From Alphaproteobacteria bacterium SS10 (lineage in GTDB: Bacteria; Pseudomonadota; Alphaproteobacteria; TMED2): a stretch of DNA of 64,000 nucleotides. The first letter of the stretch is position 1. Every line of letters starts with the position of its first letter. Of the stretch, positions 25,913 through 34,270 are shown piece after piece. The translations under genes and the position numbers were made by a program. The notes below the pieces were generated by a model, which was given only the letters and a program-made list of their open reading frames with translations, was not told where the DNA came from and ran no database searches. The stretch is from the NCBI GenBank assembly GCA_019192455.1, contig JAHCML010000009.1, forward strand, positions 1-64,000. Direction: 5' to 3'.

Positions 25913-26308
25913 ATGACCACGCCAACGCTCAACCGCTGCTACACAGTGGCTGTCACCGCGCTAACCTTAGGGTTGGTGTTGTCGCTGCCAATGTCGGCAC
26001 CGTTGGCCCAATCTAATCAGACAAACACGCTGAGTGCCGATGGTGGTCGGTGCGAGGCCTATCTGGGCCCAACGGCAAAGCGGCCGACACGGGCCTGGAC
26101 CCAATGCGATGTCGACAGCGATTGCGTGATGACGCAGAGCATCTGCGACTGGCCAGAGGCAGTGGCCCAAACCTATCAGCGCGAACATGGGCAGTATAAG
26201 TCTTGCCTCGCCCCCGTTGTGGACTGCGCCCTACCACCACAGTCACCCGTACCTCACCGCGCCATCTGCCAGGATCGCCAATGCATCGCGGTGCCGACGG
26301 GGCAATAG
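25913..26308 (+). CDS. 8-Cys secreted protein, copy C
   Basis: 131 residues with signal peptide (TVAVTALTLGLVLSLPMSA, cleavage near PLAQ). Cysteine pattern as in copy B: RCEAY, WTQCDVDSDCV, ICDWPE, SCLAPVVDC and ICQDRQC. Identical RPTRAWTQC segments and very similar DNA indicate a recent duplication of copy B. I chose ATG 25913, with GGAG upstream; ATG 25871 would add 14 residues before the signal. Function unknown. Confidence 0.72.
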   Translation: MTTPTLNRCYTVAVTALTLGLVLSLPMSAPLAQSNQTNTLSADGGRCEAYLGPTAKRPTRAWTQCDVDSDCVMTQSICDWPEAVAQTYQREHGQYKSCLAPVVDCALPPQSPVPHRAICQDRQCIAVPTGQ

Positions 26309-26441
26309 ACACTTGCAGCACACCAGCGCGGCGATCTGGCCATCCAAGATCGGCATTGGGCTACTTGCCGCCATCGACCCACCACCCCATCTAGGCGCGT
26401 ATAGCGTTGTTTCCGATTGTGCTTAGGAGCCACTTAGACCG

Positions 26442-26831
26442 ATGAGATGCCCTGTTGATGGCGAAGAACTGATCATGACCACCCGCAACGGGGTCGAAAT
26501 CGATTACTGCCCGAAATGCCGGGGCATTTGGCTCGACCGGGGTGAGTTGGACAAGATCATCGCCCGCACAGAAAGCGTCGGTGGCGTGGCCCAGCCCCGC
26601 AACCATCGTGAGCGCTTAGACGACCACCAGCAGCATCAGGCACCACCGCCGCCACCCCATTATGGCTATCAGGGGCATTACGGGCACCAAGGCGGCCGCG
26701 ACCATCATCGGCATCACCATAAAGACCGGTATCACGATGATCGCCGTGGCTATCGCAAAGACGGCTACAGCAAGCCCCGCTACAAACGGCGGAAATCCAT
26801 GCTGGAAGAGATCATCGATATCTTTGATTGA
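26442..26831 (+). CDS. zf-TFIIB domain protein, His-rich
   Basis: 129 residues. The N-terminal ~45 residues are a zf-TFIIB zinc ribbon: CPVDG, then DYCPKCRGIWLDRGELDKII, as in small bacterial proteins of this family where the second position of the first pair is often Asp rather than Cys. The middle is a His/Gly/Tyr/Arg-rich low-complexity stretch (HHRHHH, GHYGHQGG) that could bind metals. The end, MLEEIIDIFD, is a short amphipathic helix also typical of the family. Function unknown; cytoplasmic. Confidence 0.82.
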   Translation: MRCPVDGEELIMTTRNGVEIDYCPKCRGIWLDRGELDKIIARTESVGGVAQPRNHRERLDDHQQHQAPPPPPHYGYQGHYGHQGGRDHHRHHHKDRYHDDRRGYRKDGYSKPRYKRRKSMLEEIIDIFD

Positions 26832-26911
26832 GTAATTCTGGCCGCATCGGCCAAGAACTCAACAGCCCACCGCGTCCCATAACTCGGTACAATCAGTCGA
26901 AGGGGGCCGCC

Positions 26912-27481
26912 ATGTTCAAACTATCTCTCAGCCTATCTGCCATCGCCACGCTCGCGATCTTGGCACTAACGCCGTTTGCCCCAGCGATGGCGCAGGGCAA
27001 TCCGGACAATCTGCTGCCGCAACGGGATTATCAGATGCCGGTTGAGGCCCTTTCCCTGGAAGAGATGCTGGCCCATGCGCCACCGGGCCAGGATCGGCAG
27101 GCGCTCGACACCGCGCTGGCCTGGATCCAGGCCCTGATCGATGGGGACCGCCAACAGCTGCGCAATCTGGCCAGTGACACCATCTTTATCGACCAGCGTG
27201 GCTATACGATCGAAGAAGTGCTGGCCCAGATGGATAAGGCGCCGGAGTTTCCGTACCGACCCCTTGCCTTCGTCATCACCCCCATGGTCGATCCGGTCAC
27301 CGGCGAGCGTTATGAGAGCCGGGGCACGGAAGGCCTAAACCTGGGTCCGTTCGATCGCTCGGTTGGCCTGCTATTTGGCACCCCCACCGGGGATGGTTTG
27401 TATCAAGCGCAGGAGGGGGTTGAGCTCTATATCCGGTATGTGCCGGAGGGGATTTACCGCGTCGCTGGCATGTGGGACTGA
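26912..27481 (+). CDS. Hypothetical secreted protein
   Basis: 189 residues with a signal peptide (MFKLSLSLSAIATLAILALT, cleavage near PAMAQ). The mature part has a helical N-terminal segment (SLEEMLAHAPPGQDRQALDT) and a mixed domain with MDKAPEFPYRPLAFVITPM and YIRYVPEGIYRVAGMWD. I cannot assign a family. The frame is open from 26828, but only the ATG at 26912 puts the signal peptide at the N-terminus. Confidence 0.7.
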   Translation: MFKLSLSLSAIATLAILALTPFAPAMAQGNPDNLLPQRDYQMPVEALSLEEMLAHAPPGQDRQALDTALAWIQALIDGDRQQLRNLASDTIFIDQRGYTIEEVLAQMDKAPEFPYRPLAFVITPMVDPVTGERYESRGTEGLNLGPFDRSVGLLFGTPTGDGLYQAQEGVELYIRYVPEGIYRVAGMWD

Positions 27482-27576
27482 TTTCCGCCCCGAAGAAACG
27501 CAGGGTTTCTGGGCGCAGGGTTTTTGTGGTTCCATACGTGCCAACCCCGATTGCGTAACAATGCCGGGGAGGCAAG

Positions 27577-28830
27577 ATGACCCGACGACAACTCAAAACC
27601 ACTGGCCTCGCCATCATGTTGATGGCCCTGATGGCGGCACCCAACCTGACCAGTACGGCCAGCGCCCAATTCTTTGGCGGTGAGCCGGACCAACCGGCCG
27701 CCATCGGCCCGAATGGTGAGCCCCTGCCAGGCGCCAATGGTCGCCCAAACCCGCAAGACATGGACCCGGAGCAACTGCTTGGCTTCCTGATGCGGCGGGA
27801 TGCCAATGGCGATGGCGCCATCTCAAAAGAAGAGGCACCAACCCGCCTACAGCGCGGCTTTGATCGGATGGATCAGGATGGCGATGGCCTGCTGACCCAG
27901 CCTGAGCTTGAACGCGCCATCTCATTCTTCAGCCAACGACAGAAGCAAGGCGGGCAATCCGGCGGTCAAACGGATGGACAAACCCGTGGCTTGTTCCAGG
28001 GAAGACCCAGCGGTCCACCGCCAACCGCCACTGTCGACCCATCATCAGCCGATGTGCCCTACAGCGGAACGGATAACCCCAGGCAGGCCCTGGATATCTA
28101 TCAGCCCGGCACAAGCAATGGCGCCGCACCCATCCTGATGATGATCCATGGTGGTGCCTGGGCCGTTGGTGATAAGGCCAGCGGCGTTGTCACCGCGAAC
28201 CCGGTGCCATTCTTCACAGAGCAGGGTTGGGTCTATACCAGCATCAACTATCGCCTAGTGCCCGACGTTACATTCCGGGAGCAGGCAGCCGATGTGGCCA
28301 GTGCCATTACCTGGCTTCATCAGAATGCTGCCAGCTTTGGCGGTGACCCTGATCAGATTTACATCATGGGTCATTCCGCTGGCGCCCATCTGGCCGCCCT
28401 CACCGCCATTGATGGCCAGTACCTAGAGGCTGCTGGCGGCGATCAGGGTATGGTCAAGGGCGCTGTCTTGCTGGATGGCGCCGCCTATGACCTGTTGGCA
28501 GACGGCGCAACCAACCGGGTGACCAAGTTTATCTATGACCGCGCCTTTGGGACCGAGGAGGCCGATCTGAAGGCAGCGTCCCCGGTTCATCAGATCGCGA
28601 GTGGCGGCGATGTACCGCCCTTTCTAATCGCCCATGTGGATCGGGCCGCAGCGGCGGATGCTTCCGCTAACCTCGCCAATGCACTGAATGCGGCGGGCTA
28701 TCAGACCACGCTTTATCAGGCACCAGATGGCTATAACCACAGCGCGATTATGACCAGGCTTGGTGCTGACCAAGATGAGGTTGGGCCGACCGTACTGAAC
28801 TTCCTGACCGAACTAACCCCCACCCAGTAA
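27577..28830 (+). CDS. Secreted EF-hand/alpha-beta hydrolase fusion
   Basis: 417 residues. After a signal peptide (LAIMLMALMAAPNLTSTASA) come two EF-hands, DANGDGAISKEE and DQDGDGLLTQPE, then a Gln/Gly-rich linker. The C-terminal esterase domain has oxyanion motif MIHGGAWAVG, nucleophile GHSAGAH, an acid in LIAHVDRA and His in GYNHSAIM. It resembles BD-FAE and carboxylesterase families that deacetylate or de-esterify carbohydrates. Calcium could control stability or activity, an inference from the fusion. Strong GGGGAGG Shine-Dalgarno. The last gene before lptE. Confidence 0.82.
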   Translation: MTRRQLKTTGLAIMLMALMAAPNLTSTASAQFFGGEPDQPAAIGPNGEPLPGANGRPNPQDMDPEQLLGFLMRRDANGDGAISKEEAPTRLQRGFDRMDQDGDGLLTQPELERAISFFSQRQKQGGQSGGQTDGQTRGLFQGRPSGPPPTATVDPSSADVPYSGTDNPRQALDIYQPGTSNGAAPILMMIHGGAWAVGDKASGVVTANPVPFFTEQGWVYTSINYRLVPDVTFREQAADVASAITWLHQNAASFGGDPDQIYIMGHSAGAHLAALTAIDGQYLEAAGGDQGMVKGAVLLDGAAYDLLADGATNRVTKFIYDRAFGTEEADLKAASPVHQIASGGDVPPFLIAHVDRAAAADASANLANALNAAGYQTTLYQAPDGYNHSAIMTRLGADQDEVGPTVLNFLTELTPTQ

Positions 28831-28930
28831 CGCGGTCTGCCGTCGCTTGGCGGCCAGTAATGGCCAGAAAAGCGGCCCTCACACGCAACGCCGCTTGCCG
28901 CACCCGACGCCGGTGATTAAGACTGGCGAT

Positions 28931-29479
28931 ATGAAGCGTGTAATCCTCCTCATCCCCGCCCTGATCCTGCTTGCCAGCTGTGGTTTCCAGCCGGTCTACG
29001 GCACCGCTGGCCGTGACGGTGGTGGCCCAACCGTGCAAGAGCAGTTTGCCGATGTCCGCGTGGCACCGATCGCCGACCGCGAGGGGCAGATGCTGCGCAA
29101 TGCCCTAATCGACCAGATCTATGTCGATGGCATTCCCCAGTCCGCGAAGTATGAGTTGGTGGTCCAGCTAAGCTTCCGTCAGGTAGCCATCGATATCGAC
29201 CGGGATGACAGCATGACCCGTAGCCAGCTAACCGGCACGGCGACGGCCAATCTGATGAGCCGCAGCAACGGCCAGCGGTTATGGAGCACGGTCAGCCAAT
29301 CCATCACTACCTTCAACGTATTGGACAGCCCGTTTGCCACCGTCGTGTCTGAACGAACCGCCCGTGAGCAAGCCATCGACCAGATCAGTGATGAGCTGGT
29401 GGTCCGCCTCGGCGCCTATTTCGCCACCCAAGGCCCAAAGCCGGATGAGACGGCAGAGGCCAGCGACACCGCTGACTAA
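28931..29479 (+). CDS. lptE: LPS-assembly lipoprotein LptE
   Basis: 182 residues. Outer-membrane lipoprotein that plugs the LptD barrel and helps insert LPS. Lipobox LLASC with lipidation Cys17, then GFQPVYG, the typical LptE opening. The middle FADVRVAPIADREGQMLRNAL and RSQLTGTATANL are also family-like. It is followed 16 bases later by holA, the usual arrangement; its normal upstream neighbour leuS is 9 kb away. ATG 28931 is set by the lipobox. Confidence 0.92.
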   Translation: MKRVILLIPALILLASCGFQPVYGTAGRDGGGPTVQEQFADVRVAPIADREGQMLRNALIDQIYVDGIPQSAKYELVVQLSFRQVAIDIDRDDSMTRSQLTGTATANLMSRSNGQRLWSTVSQSITTFNVLDSPFATVVSERTAREQAIDQISDELVVRLGAYFATQGPKPDETAEASDTAD

Positions 29480-29494
29480 CCCAGCGCAGCGGTC

Positions 29495-30535
29495 ATGAAG
29501 GTCAAACCACAAGATGCCGACAGGTTTGCGAAGGCACCGGATGCCAGCGCCGCCGCCGTGCTTGTCTATGGCCCCGATCCTGGCTTGGCCCATGAACGGC
29601 TGATTGCCCTGACGCGGGCCTGGCTTGGCGATGCGGCGGCCGATGACCCCTTCGCGGTTTTAGATCTCACCGTCGATGATGTGGCCAAGGACCCAAGCCG
29701 CCTGGCGGATGAGGCCAATGCCATGACCCTGATGGGTGGTCGACGGGTTATTCGCCTTCGTGATGCGGATGACAAAACCCTTAAAGCCGCGACCGAGCTG
29801 ATCAACCAAGTCGACCCAACCCAGACCGAAAACCGGGTCGTGATGACCGCCGGCGATCTGACCCCACGCTCTGGCCTGCGCAAACTGTTCGAAGGTGCCA
29901 AGACCGGCGCCGCCCTCGCCTGTTATGTCGAGGATGAGCGGCAACTAGCGGCCGTGATTGGTCAGCGTCTTCGTGAGGCAGGCAAACAGTCCAGTCGCGA
30001 TTTGATTGACGTCTTAGCAGCCCGGCTAGTCGGTGACCGCGCCCTGATGAGCCGGGAATTGGACAAGCTACTCATCTATATGGGTGATGATGAGACCCTG
30101 ACCCCAAACCACATCGCGGAGACGGTGGGGGATGAGGCTGACCTGTCCCTTGATGATGCAGTGATGGCGGCGATGGGCGGTGATATCGCCGGTGCGGACC
30201 GCGCGTTACATCGGTTATGGGCTCAGGACACTTCACCGGTGGCGATCCTCCGCGCCCTGCAACGGCATCTGGGCAAGCTCTACCCAATGGCGATTGAAGT
30301 TGGGAATGGCAAGCCTGCCAAGGCTGTAGTCGACAGCGCCCGACCACCAATCTTCTTCAAGCTTAAAGGTGCCTATGAAGGGCAGCTGCGATCCTGGAAT
30401 GTGCGCAAGCTGAACCAGGCGATTGAGCGCGCGCTGGAAACCGAGGGCCTGTGCAAGCAGACCGGCCAGCCCGAACGCGCGCTGACCGAACGCTGTTTCT
30501 GGGCAACGGCACAATTGGCCAGGCGGCGCGGCTAG
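29495..30535 (+). CDS. holA: DNA polymerase III delta subunit
   Basis: 346 residues, normal for HolA. Opens the sliding clamp and loads it onto DNA within the clamp-loader complex. VLVYGPDPGLAHERLIAL resembles the degenerate P-loop region, MTLMGGRRVIRLRD and LRKLFEGAK follow, and the C-terminal helical domain contains ILRALQRHLGKLYPMA. Lies 15 bases after lptE in the conserved lptE-holA pair. Confidence 0.93.
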   Translation: MKVKPQDADRFAKAPDASAAAVLVYGPDPGLAHERLIALTRAWLGDAAADDPFAVLDLTVDDVAKDPSRLADEANAMTLMGGRRVIRLRDADDKTLKAATELINQVDPTQTENRVVMTAGDLTPRSGLRKLFEGAKTGAALACYVEDERQLAAVIGQRLREAGKQSSRDLIDVLAARLVGDRALMSRELDKLLIYMGDDETLTPNHIAETVGDEADLSLDDAVMAAMGGDIAGADRALHRLWAQDTSPVAILRALQRHLGKLYPMAIEVGNGKPAKAVVDSARPPIFFKLKGAYEGQLRSWNVRKLNQAIERALETEGLCKQTGQPERALTERCFWATAQLARRRG

Positions 30536-30633
30536 AGCGGCCCTGCGCGTGGATCAGATATCCGATACATTTTCCGGCTTTCTAAACCCCGTGCTTCCCT
30601 AAAGCTCTGATTTGCCAAATGGGGGGTTTAGAC

Positions 30634-31161
30634 ATGTTTGGTGAAGGACCATTGGGATTTGCACCAACCACTGGTGATGAGCCGCATTGGAGTGAACCAG
30701 CATGGGTTCGCCGCCGCGAGTGGTTGAGCAGCGACCATCCGGAAAGTAACTCACTTGGTGCGGGGCAGAAGCTGGCCTCTGTCCTTGGTTTCCACCCGCA
30801 GGCCACCTATCACGGCCGCGAATGGGATGAGCAAGGGCGCTTCACCTACGCTGTTATCGACCTTGGCGATACCGACCAAAATGGGGATCCCGTTAAGGGT
30901 GGCCGCATCCTGCTGGCTGATAAGCACATGCTGGAAGGTGCTCGCGATTGGTCCACCGTTCGGGCACGAGGCTCCGTCGACCGTTTGGATGCTTTGATTG
31001 GCCAGATCGACGCTGATGCCCAAGACTTTACCGCTGGGAATGCCGTTAAGGTGTATCCCCACGGCATGATGCAGCAAGTGGTTCTAGACCGTGCCGCGGC
31101 CCCCGACCCGCTTGAGGCCAATCGGCCTGGCCAGCGCCCAAGCTCACTGTTGAAGATGTAA
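30634..31161 (+). CDS. Hypothetical protein
   Basis: 175 residues, not recognised. No signal or membrane segment. GRFTYAVIDLGDTD and GGRILLADKHMLEGA suggest an alpha/beta domain; QQVVLDRAAAPDPLEANRPG forms a polar tail. The ATG at 30634 has GGGGGG seven bases upstream; an earlier in-frame ATG at 30619 would add five residues. Ends four bases before the converging gene. Confidence 0.6.
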   Translation: MFGEGPLGFAPTTGDEPHWSEPAWVRRREWLSSDHPESNSLGAGQKLASVLGFHPQATYHGREWDEQGRFTYAVIDLGDTDQNGDPVKGGRILLADKHMLEGARDWSTVRARGSVDRLDALIGQIDADAQDFTAGNAVKVYPHGMMQQVVLDRAAAPDPLEANRPGQRPSSLLKM

Positions 31162-31165
31162 GGCC

Positions 31166-31786
31166 CTAGCTGGGCAGTACTTCGATTTCGGTGACGTACA
31201 TAATCTCGCAATCGCGCAGATTATCGCCGTCATGGCGGCTCATTGAGCTGCGCAGCAATAGCTCGCCATCATCGCGCAGCTCAACTAGGAAGCCACTCAT
31301 CCGCACGGTTTGATTGGGGCGAAGATCCAGGAGTGCGCCACGCACCTCCCGGCTACCCGGTATCATGTGCATGTTGGCATATTGGCTCGTGATATCCGGG
31401 TTGAAGATATCAACAGCACTGCGGGCCATCGCAATGCGGAAGGCATTCTGCACCGACATGTGCTGGGTCATCGCCGTATCCGACATTTGACCCCAACCAA
31501 CGGTCAGATCAATCGGTGACGCGCTCGTGCCAAGCCAACCCGGCGCCCAATCAAACCAATACCGGCGTCGAGACAGAATACGGGCATCAATATCGTAGGT
31601 CGCCAGCGCATAGATCTGATGGCCACCAATCTCATCAATCTGCTCTGGTTGATTAAAATCGACCTGCACCGGATGGGCAGGTGCCGTCATAACGCCCGGC
31701 TCGGGTAAGGTGGCGGACCAGGGCTCGAACAGATCGAACGGCAGCAGGCAGATCGTTAGGATGAGCCAGGTTGCATAAAAGGCCAC
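31166..31786 (-). CDS. Hypothetical membrane-anchored or secreted protein
   Basis: 206 residues. One N-terminal hydrophobic segment (MAFYATWLILTICLLPFDLF) may be a signal anchor. The rest is soluble with YALATYDIDARILSRRRYWF, DLTVGWGQMSD and LDLRPNQTVRMSGFLVELRDDGE. GTG start with GGGGAG upstream. Located 33 bases after nfeD on the same strand, so probably part of a qmcA-nfeD-hypothetical unit and possibly involved in membrane quality control. Family not identified. Confidence 0.65.
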   Translation of the reverse strand: MAFYATWLILTICLLPFDLFEPWSATLPEPGVMTAPAHPVQVDFNQPEQIDEIGGHQIYALATYDIDARILSRRRYWFDWAPGWLGTSASPIDLTVGWGQMSDTAMTQHMSVQNAFRIAMARSAVDIFNPDITSQYANMHMIPGSREVRGALLDLRPNQTVRMSGFLVELRDDGELLLRSSMSRHDGDNLRDCEIMYVTEIEVLPS

Positions 31787-31819
31787 TTAAAAAGCTCCCC
31801 GCGCTTTGAACGATGAAGC

Positions 31820-32356
31820 CTAGGCCGTGCTGTCCTTCACCTGCTTCTCGCTATTGGTGCTGGGCCGCAGGCTATCTGGGGTGTAGTCGGGGCCAACCGT
31901 ATGCTGGGCGGGCTCTGGACCCGCCAGAAACTCAACATGCAGCACGCTGTCATCGGTAACGCTAACCACCCGGACCTTTGCCCCCTTAGGCGCATCCTGG
32001 CCGCGCAGTTCCCATGACGTATCGCCGGAGAAGCTTCGACCACGGCCATGCTGAATGGCATCAGTCAGAACTATGGTCTGGCCGACCATGCCGGCCGCCC
32101 GATGGTTAAACTGGCTTTCCGTTTCCTTCGGTGGCCGACCCTTTTGATAGATCCACCACCCGACAAGGAATGCAGTGGTAATCAGGGCGAACAGGGTTAG
32201 CTGAACCGCCCAACCAATCTCCGGAGAAAACGCCGTGATGACGCCAACCGTCAGGGCCGCCACACCAAACCACATCAGAATGAAGCCGGGCACCAGCATC
32301 TCAGCGGCCGCAATCAATAACCCGGCGGCGAGCCAATAGATGTAAGGGATGGTCAT
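31820..32356 (-). CDS. NfeD-family membrane protein
   Basis: 178 residues. Three to four membrane segments (YIYWLAAGLLIAAAEMLVPG, LMWFGVAALTVGVITAF, LTLFALITTAFLVGWWIY) followed by a C-terminal OB-fold domain beginning at GMVGQTIVLTDAI and including SGDTSWELRGQDAPKGAKVRV, characteristic of NfeD1b proteins. These partner with SPFH proteins, here the upstream qmcA-like gene, in membrane microdomains. ATG with GGAGGAA upstream; the upstream extension to 32422 is not needed. Confidence 0.9.
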   Translation of the reverse strand: MTIPYIYWLAAGLLIAAAEMLVPGFILMWFGVAALTVGVITAFSPEIGWAVQLTLFALITTAFLVGWWIYQKGRPPKETESQFNHRAAGMVGQTIVLTDAIQHGRGRSFSGDTSWELRGQDAPKGAKVRVVSVTDDSVLHVEFLAGPEPAQHTVGPDYTPDSLRPSTNSEKQVKDSTA

Positions 32357-32445
32357 CAATGTTCCTCCGTCAAACTGGATGGCCAATGCCTCGGCCATGG
32401 CGGTGGTTATGCCTGCAAGCATTGTGGCTTAAGACCGTCGCGCGC

Positions 32446-33507
32446 TTAGAATCGCGCCCAGGGTCCTGACGCTTCACCCATGCTGCTGCTGCCTGACCGA
32501 CCTTGCTGGTAGGTCTGCTCCGCGATGGTTTCGAGGGTTGTCTTGCCACCCGTTGGGGAGCCGGCGGAACCACTTGGCCGCTTCGGCTTAGGCTTTGGCG
32601 TACCGCCACCGCCGCCACCCGACGGGCCACCGTCTTTGAAGCTGCCGGAAACCAGTTCGGCAATACCAGCCAGCGCGCCAATCGGTGCGGTTGCCTCAAT
32701 CGGCAGGATCAGGGTCTTCTGGTTCGGTGAGGTCGCCATAGCTTGCAGCGCCTCAGTATACTTCTGGGCGACAAAGTAGTTCAGGGCCTGGATGTCACCC
32801 TTAGCCACCGCCTCAGAGACCACCTGAGTTGCCTTCGCCTCAGCGAGCGCCAAGCGCTCACGCGCCTCTGCCTGCAGTTTTGCGGCTTCAAGCTCACCCT
32901 GGGCACGCAGGACGGTGGATTGGCGATCACCTTCCGCTTCCAAAATGACCGCACGGCGATCGCGCTCAGATTTCAACTGCCGCGCCATGGAGGCAACAAG
33001 ATCGGCTGGCGGCTCAATATCCAGCACCTCAATACGTACCACCTTCACACCCCAAGGGGCGGTGGCCTCATCAACCGCTTTGAGCAGCATGGCGTTGATC
33101 TCATCCCGCTGGGAGAGTAGGGCATCAAGGTCCATGGAGCCCATCACCGTACGAATATTGGTCATGGATAGGTTCAGCAGGGCGCGCTGAAGGTTCGCAA
33201 CCTCATAGGTAGATTTCGGCGCGTTGAAGATTTGGAAGAATACCACGCCATCGGCGGTAATCCGGGCGTTATCTTTGGTGATCACCTCTTGCGCGGGCAC
33301 GTCCAAAACCGTCTCCATCATGGAGACGCGGGCACGGACTGTATCGACAAAGGGAATGATGAAGGAAAGGCCGGGGCGCAGGGTCTGGTGATACTTGCCC
33401 AGACGCTCAACAACGAAGTTAAAACCCTCGGGCACCGTTTTGACGCCGAGAAACGCGAGAATGACGACGGCGATAACCAACGCCAACGCGACAATTGCAC
33501 CTTCCAT
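32446..33507 (-). CDS. qmcA: SPFH/Band 7 protein (stomatin/QmcA-like)
   Basis: 353 residues. N-terminal membrane segment (IVALALVIAVVILAFLGV), then a Band 7/SPFH domain with VPEGFNFVVERLGKYHQTLRPGLSF-like opening, QEVITKDNARITADGVVFFQ and LRALLNLSMTNIRTVMGSM-like stretch. A coiled coil (SERDRRAVILEAEGDRQS, then EARERLALAEAK) and a Gly/Pro-rich tail end the protein. Members form oligomers with NfeD, which is the next gene, and are linked to membrane stress protection. GGAG Shine-Dalgarno. Confidence 0.9.
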   Translation of the reverse strand: MEGAIVALALVIAVVILAFLGVKTVPEGFNFVVERLGKYHQTLRPGLSFIIPFVDTVRARVSMMETVLDVPAQEVITKDNARITADGVVFFQIFNAPKSTYEVANLQRALLNLSMTNIRTVMGSMDLDALLSQRDEINAMLLKAVDEATAPWGVKVVRIEVLDIEPPADLVASMARQLKSERDRRAVILEAEGDRQSTVLRAQGELEAAKLQAEARERLALAEAKATQVVSEAVAKGDIQALNYFVAQKYTEALQAMATSPNQKTLILPIEATAPIGALAGIAELVSGSFKDGGPSGGGGGGTPKPKPKRPSGSAGSPTGGKTTLETIAEQTYQQGRSGSSSMGEASGPWARF

Positions 33508-33618
33508 TATCAGGCTCCTTTAAACCCTCATTAACCCATTGGTTTAGTTATATGACGCGCGATAGGGCCGGTTTCACGGAAAAAAGCGTCATTCCGGCGC
33601 GAAAACCAGAAAATAGGC

Positions 33619-34239
33619 CTATTCAGCGGCCTTTATGTCGGTCATGGCGGGGGTGTAGAGCCGTTGGGGCGGGATATGCAGGCGGCATTTGGCACCAACG
33701 GCCAATTGGCCCGGATGCTCAACCCAAGCGGTGACCCCGCGGCGGCCCAATGCAGCTTTTGGGAATAGCTTGCCGAGGCCGGGATGGGTTTGGTCAATGA
33801 CCTCACCCGGGAACCGGCAAGGCCCGTTCTCCATATCGACAACCAGTGAGACTTCCTCACCCGCCGGACCCTCAAAGATTAAGCGGGATGATGGTGGCAG
33901 TTGGGTCAGCAGCGGAATACCGGTCAGCACCAGATTGGCGCCAATCCATTCCGGTTTCACCGGCTCACCAATCCCCATGGCCTCGCCAATCTCGGCTAGC
34001 TCCTCGGTTGAGATGATTGTGACCTGGCGGGTGTTCCGGATCTCGGTACCCCGCTCATACTGTGCCTTAACCCGGCTACAAGACGGGCGGGTTAGACCGC
34101 CATGATCCTCACCGGCAAAACCGGCATAGGTCACCTCAACCGCCTGTTGCTCAGATGAGGTTAGATCAGCCTCCCGGTCGCTATTCACCAGGATGGTGAC
34201 CACCTCACCATAAATCTCAGTTGGGTTGAGGATTGGCAT
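33619..34239 (-). CDS. MOSC domain protein
   Basis: 206 residues. The MOSC domain is marked by EWIGANLVLTGIPLLTQLPP, then EEVSLVVDMENGPCRFPG, with the conserved Cys in GPC. MOSC domains bind or transfer sulfur and act with molybdenum cofactor in some enzymes. AAGGGGT precedes the ATG. Follows the quinone oxidoreductase by 31 bases, so a likely dienelactone hydrolase-quinone oxidoreductase-MOSC operon. No molybdoenzyme is nearby, so the substrate is unknown. Confidence 0.82.
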   Translation of the reverse strand: MPILNPTEIYGEVVTILVNSDREADLTSSEQQAVEVTYAGFAGEDHGGLTRPSCSRVKAQYERGTEIRNTRQVTIISTEELAEIGEAMGIGEPVKPEWIGANLVLTGIPLLTQLPPSSRLIFEGPAGEEVSLVVDMENGPCRFPGEVIDQTHPGLGKLFPKAALGRRGVTAWVEHPGQLAVGAKCRLHIPPQRLYTPAMTDIKAAE

Positions 34240-34270
34240 GGCGTTACCCCTTATCTAAGCGCGCGCGAGA

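Noticed and set aside
27490-27525. Repeated CGCAGGGTTT before the EF-hand/esterase gene
   Set aside because: Two short imperfect copies, no clear stem or regulatory logic; likely chance.
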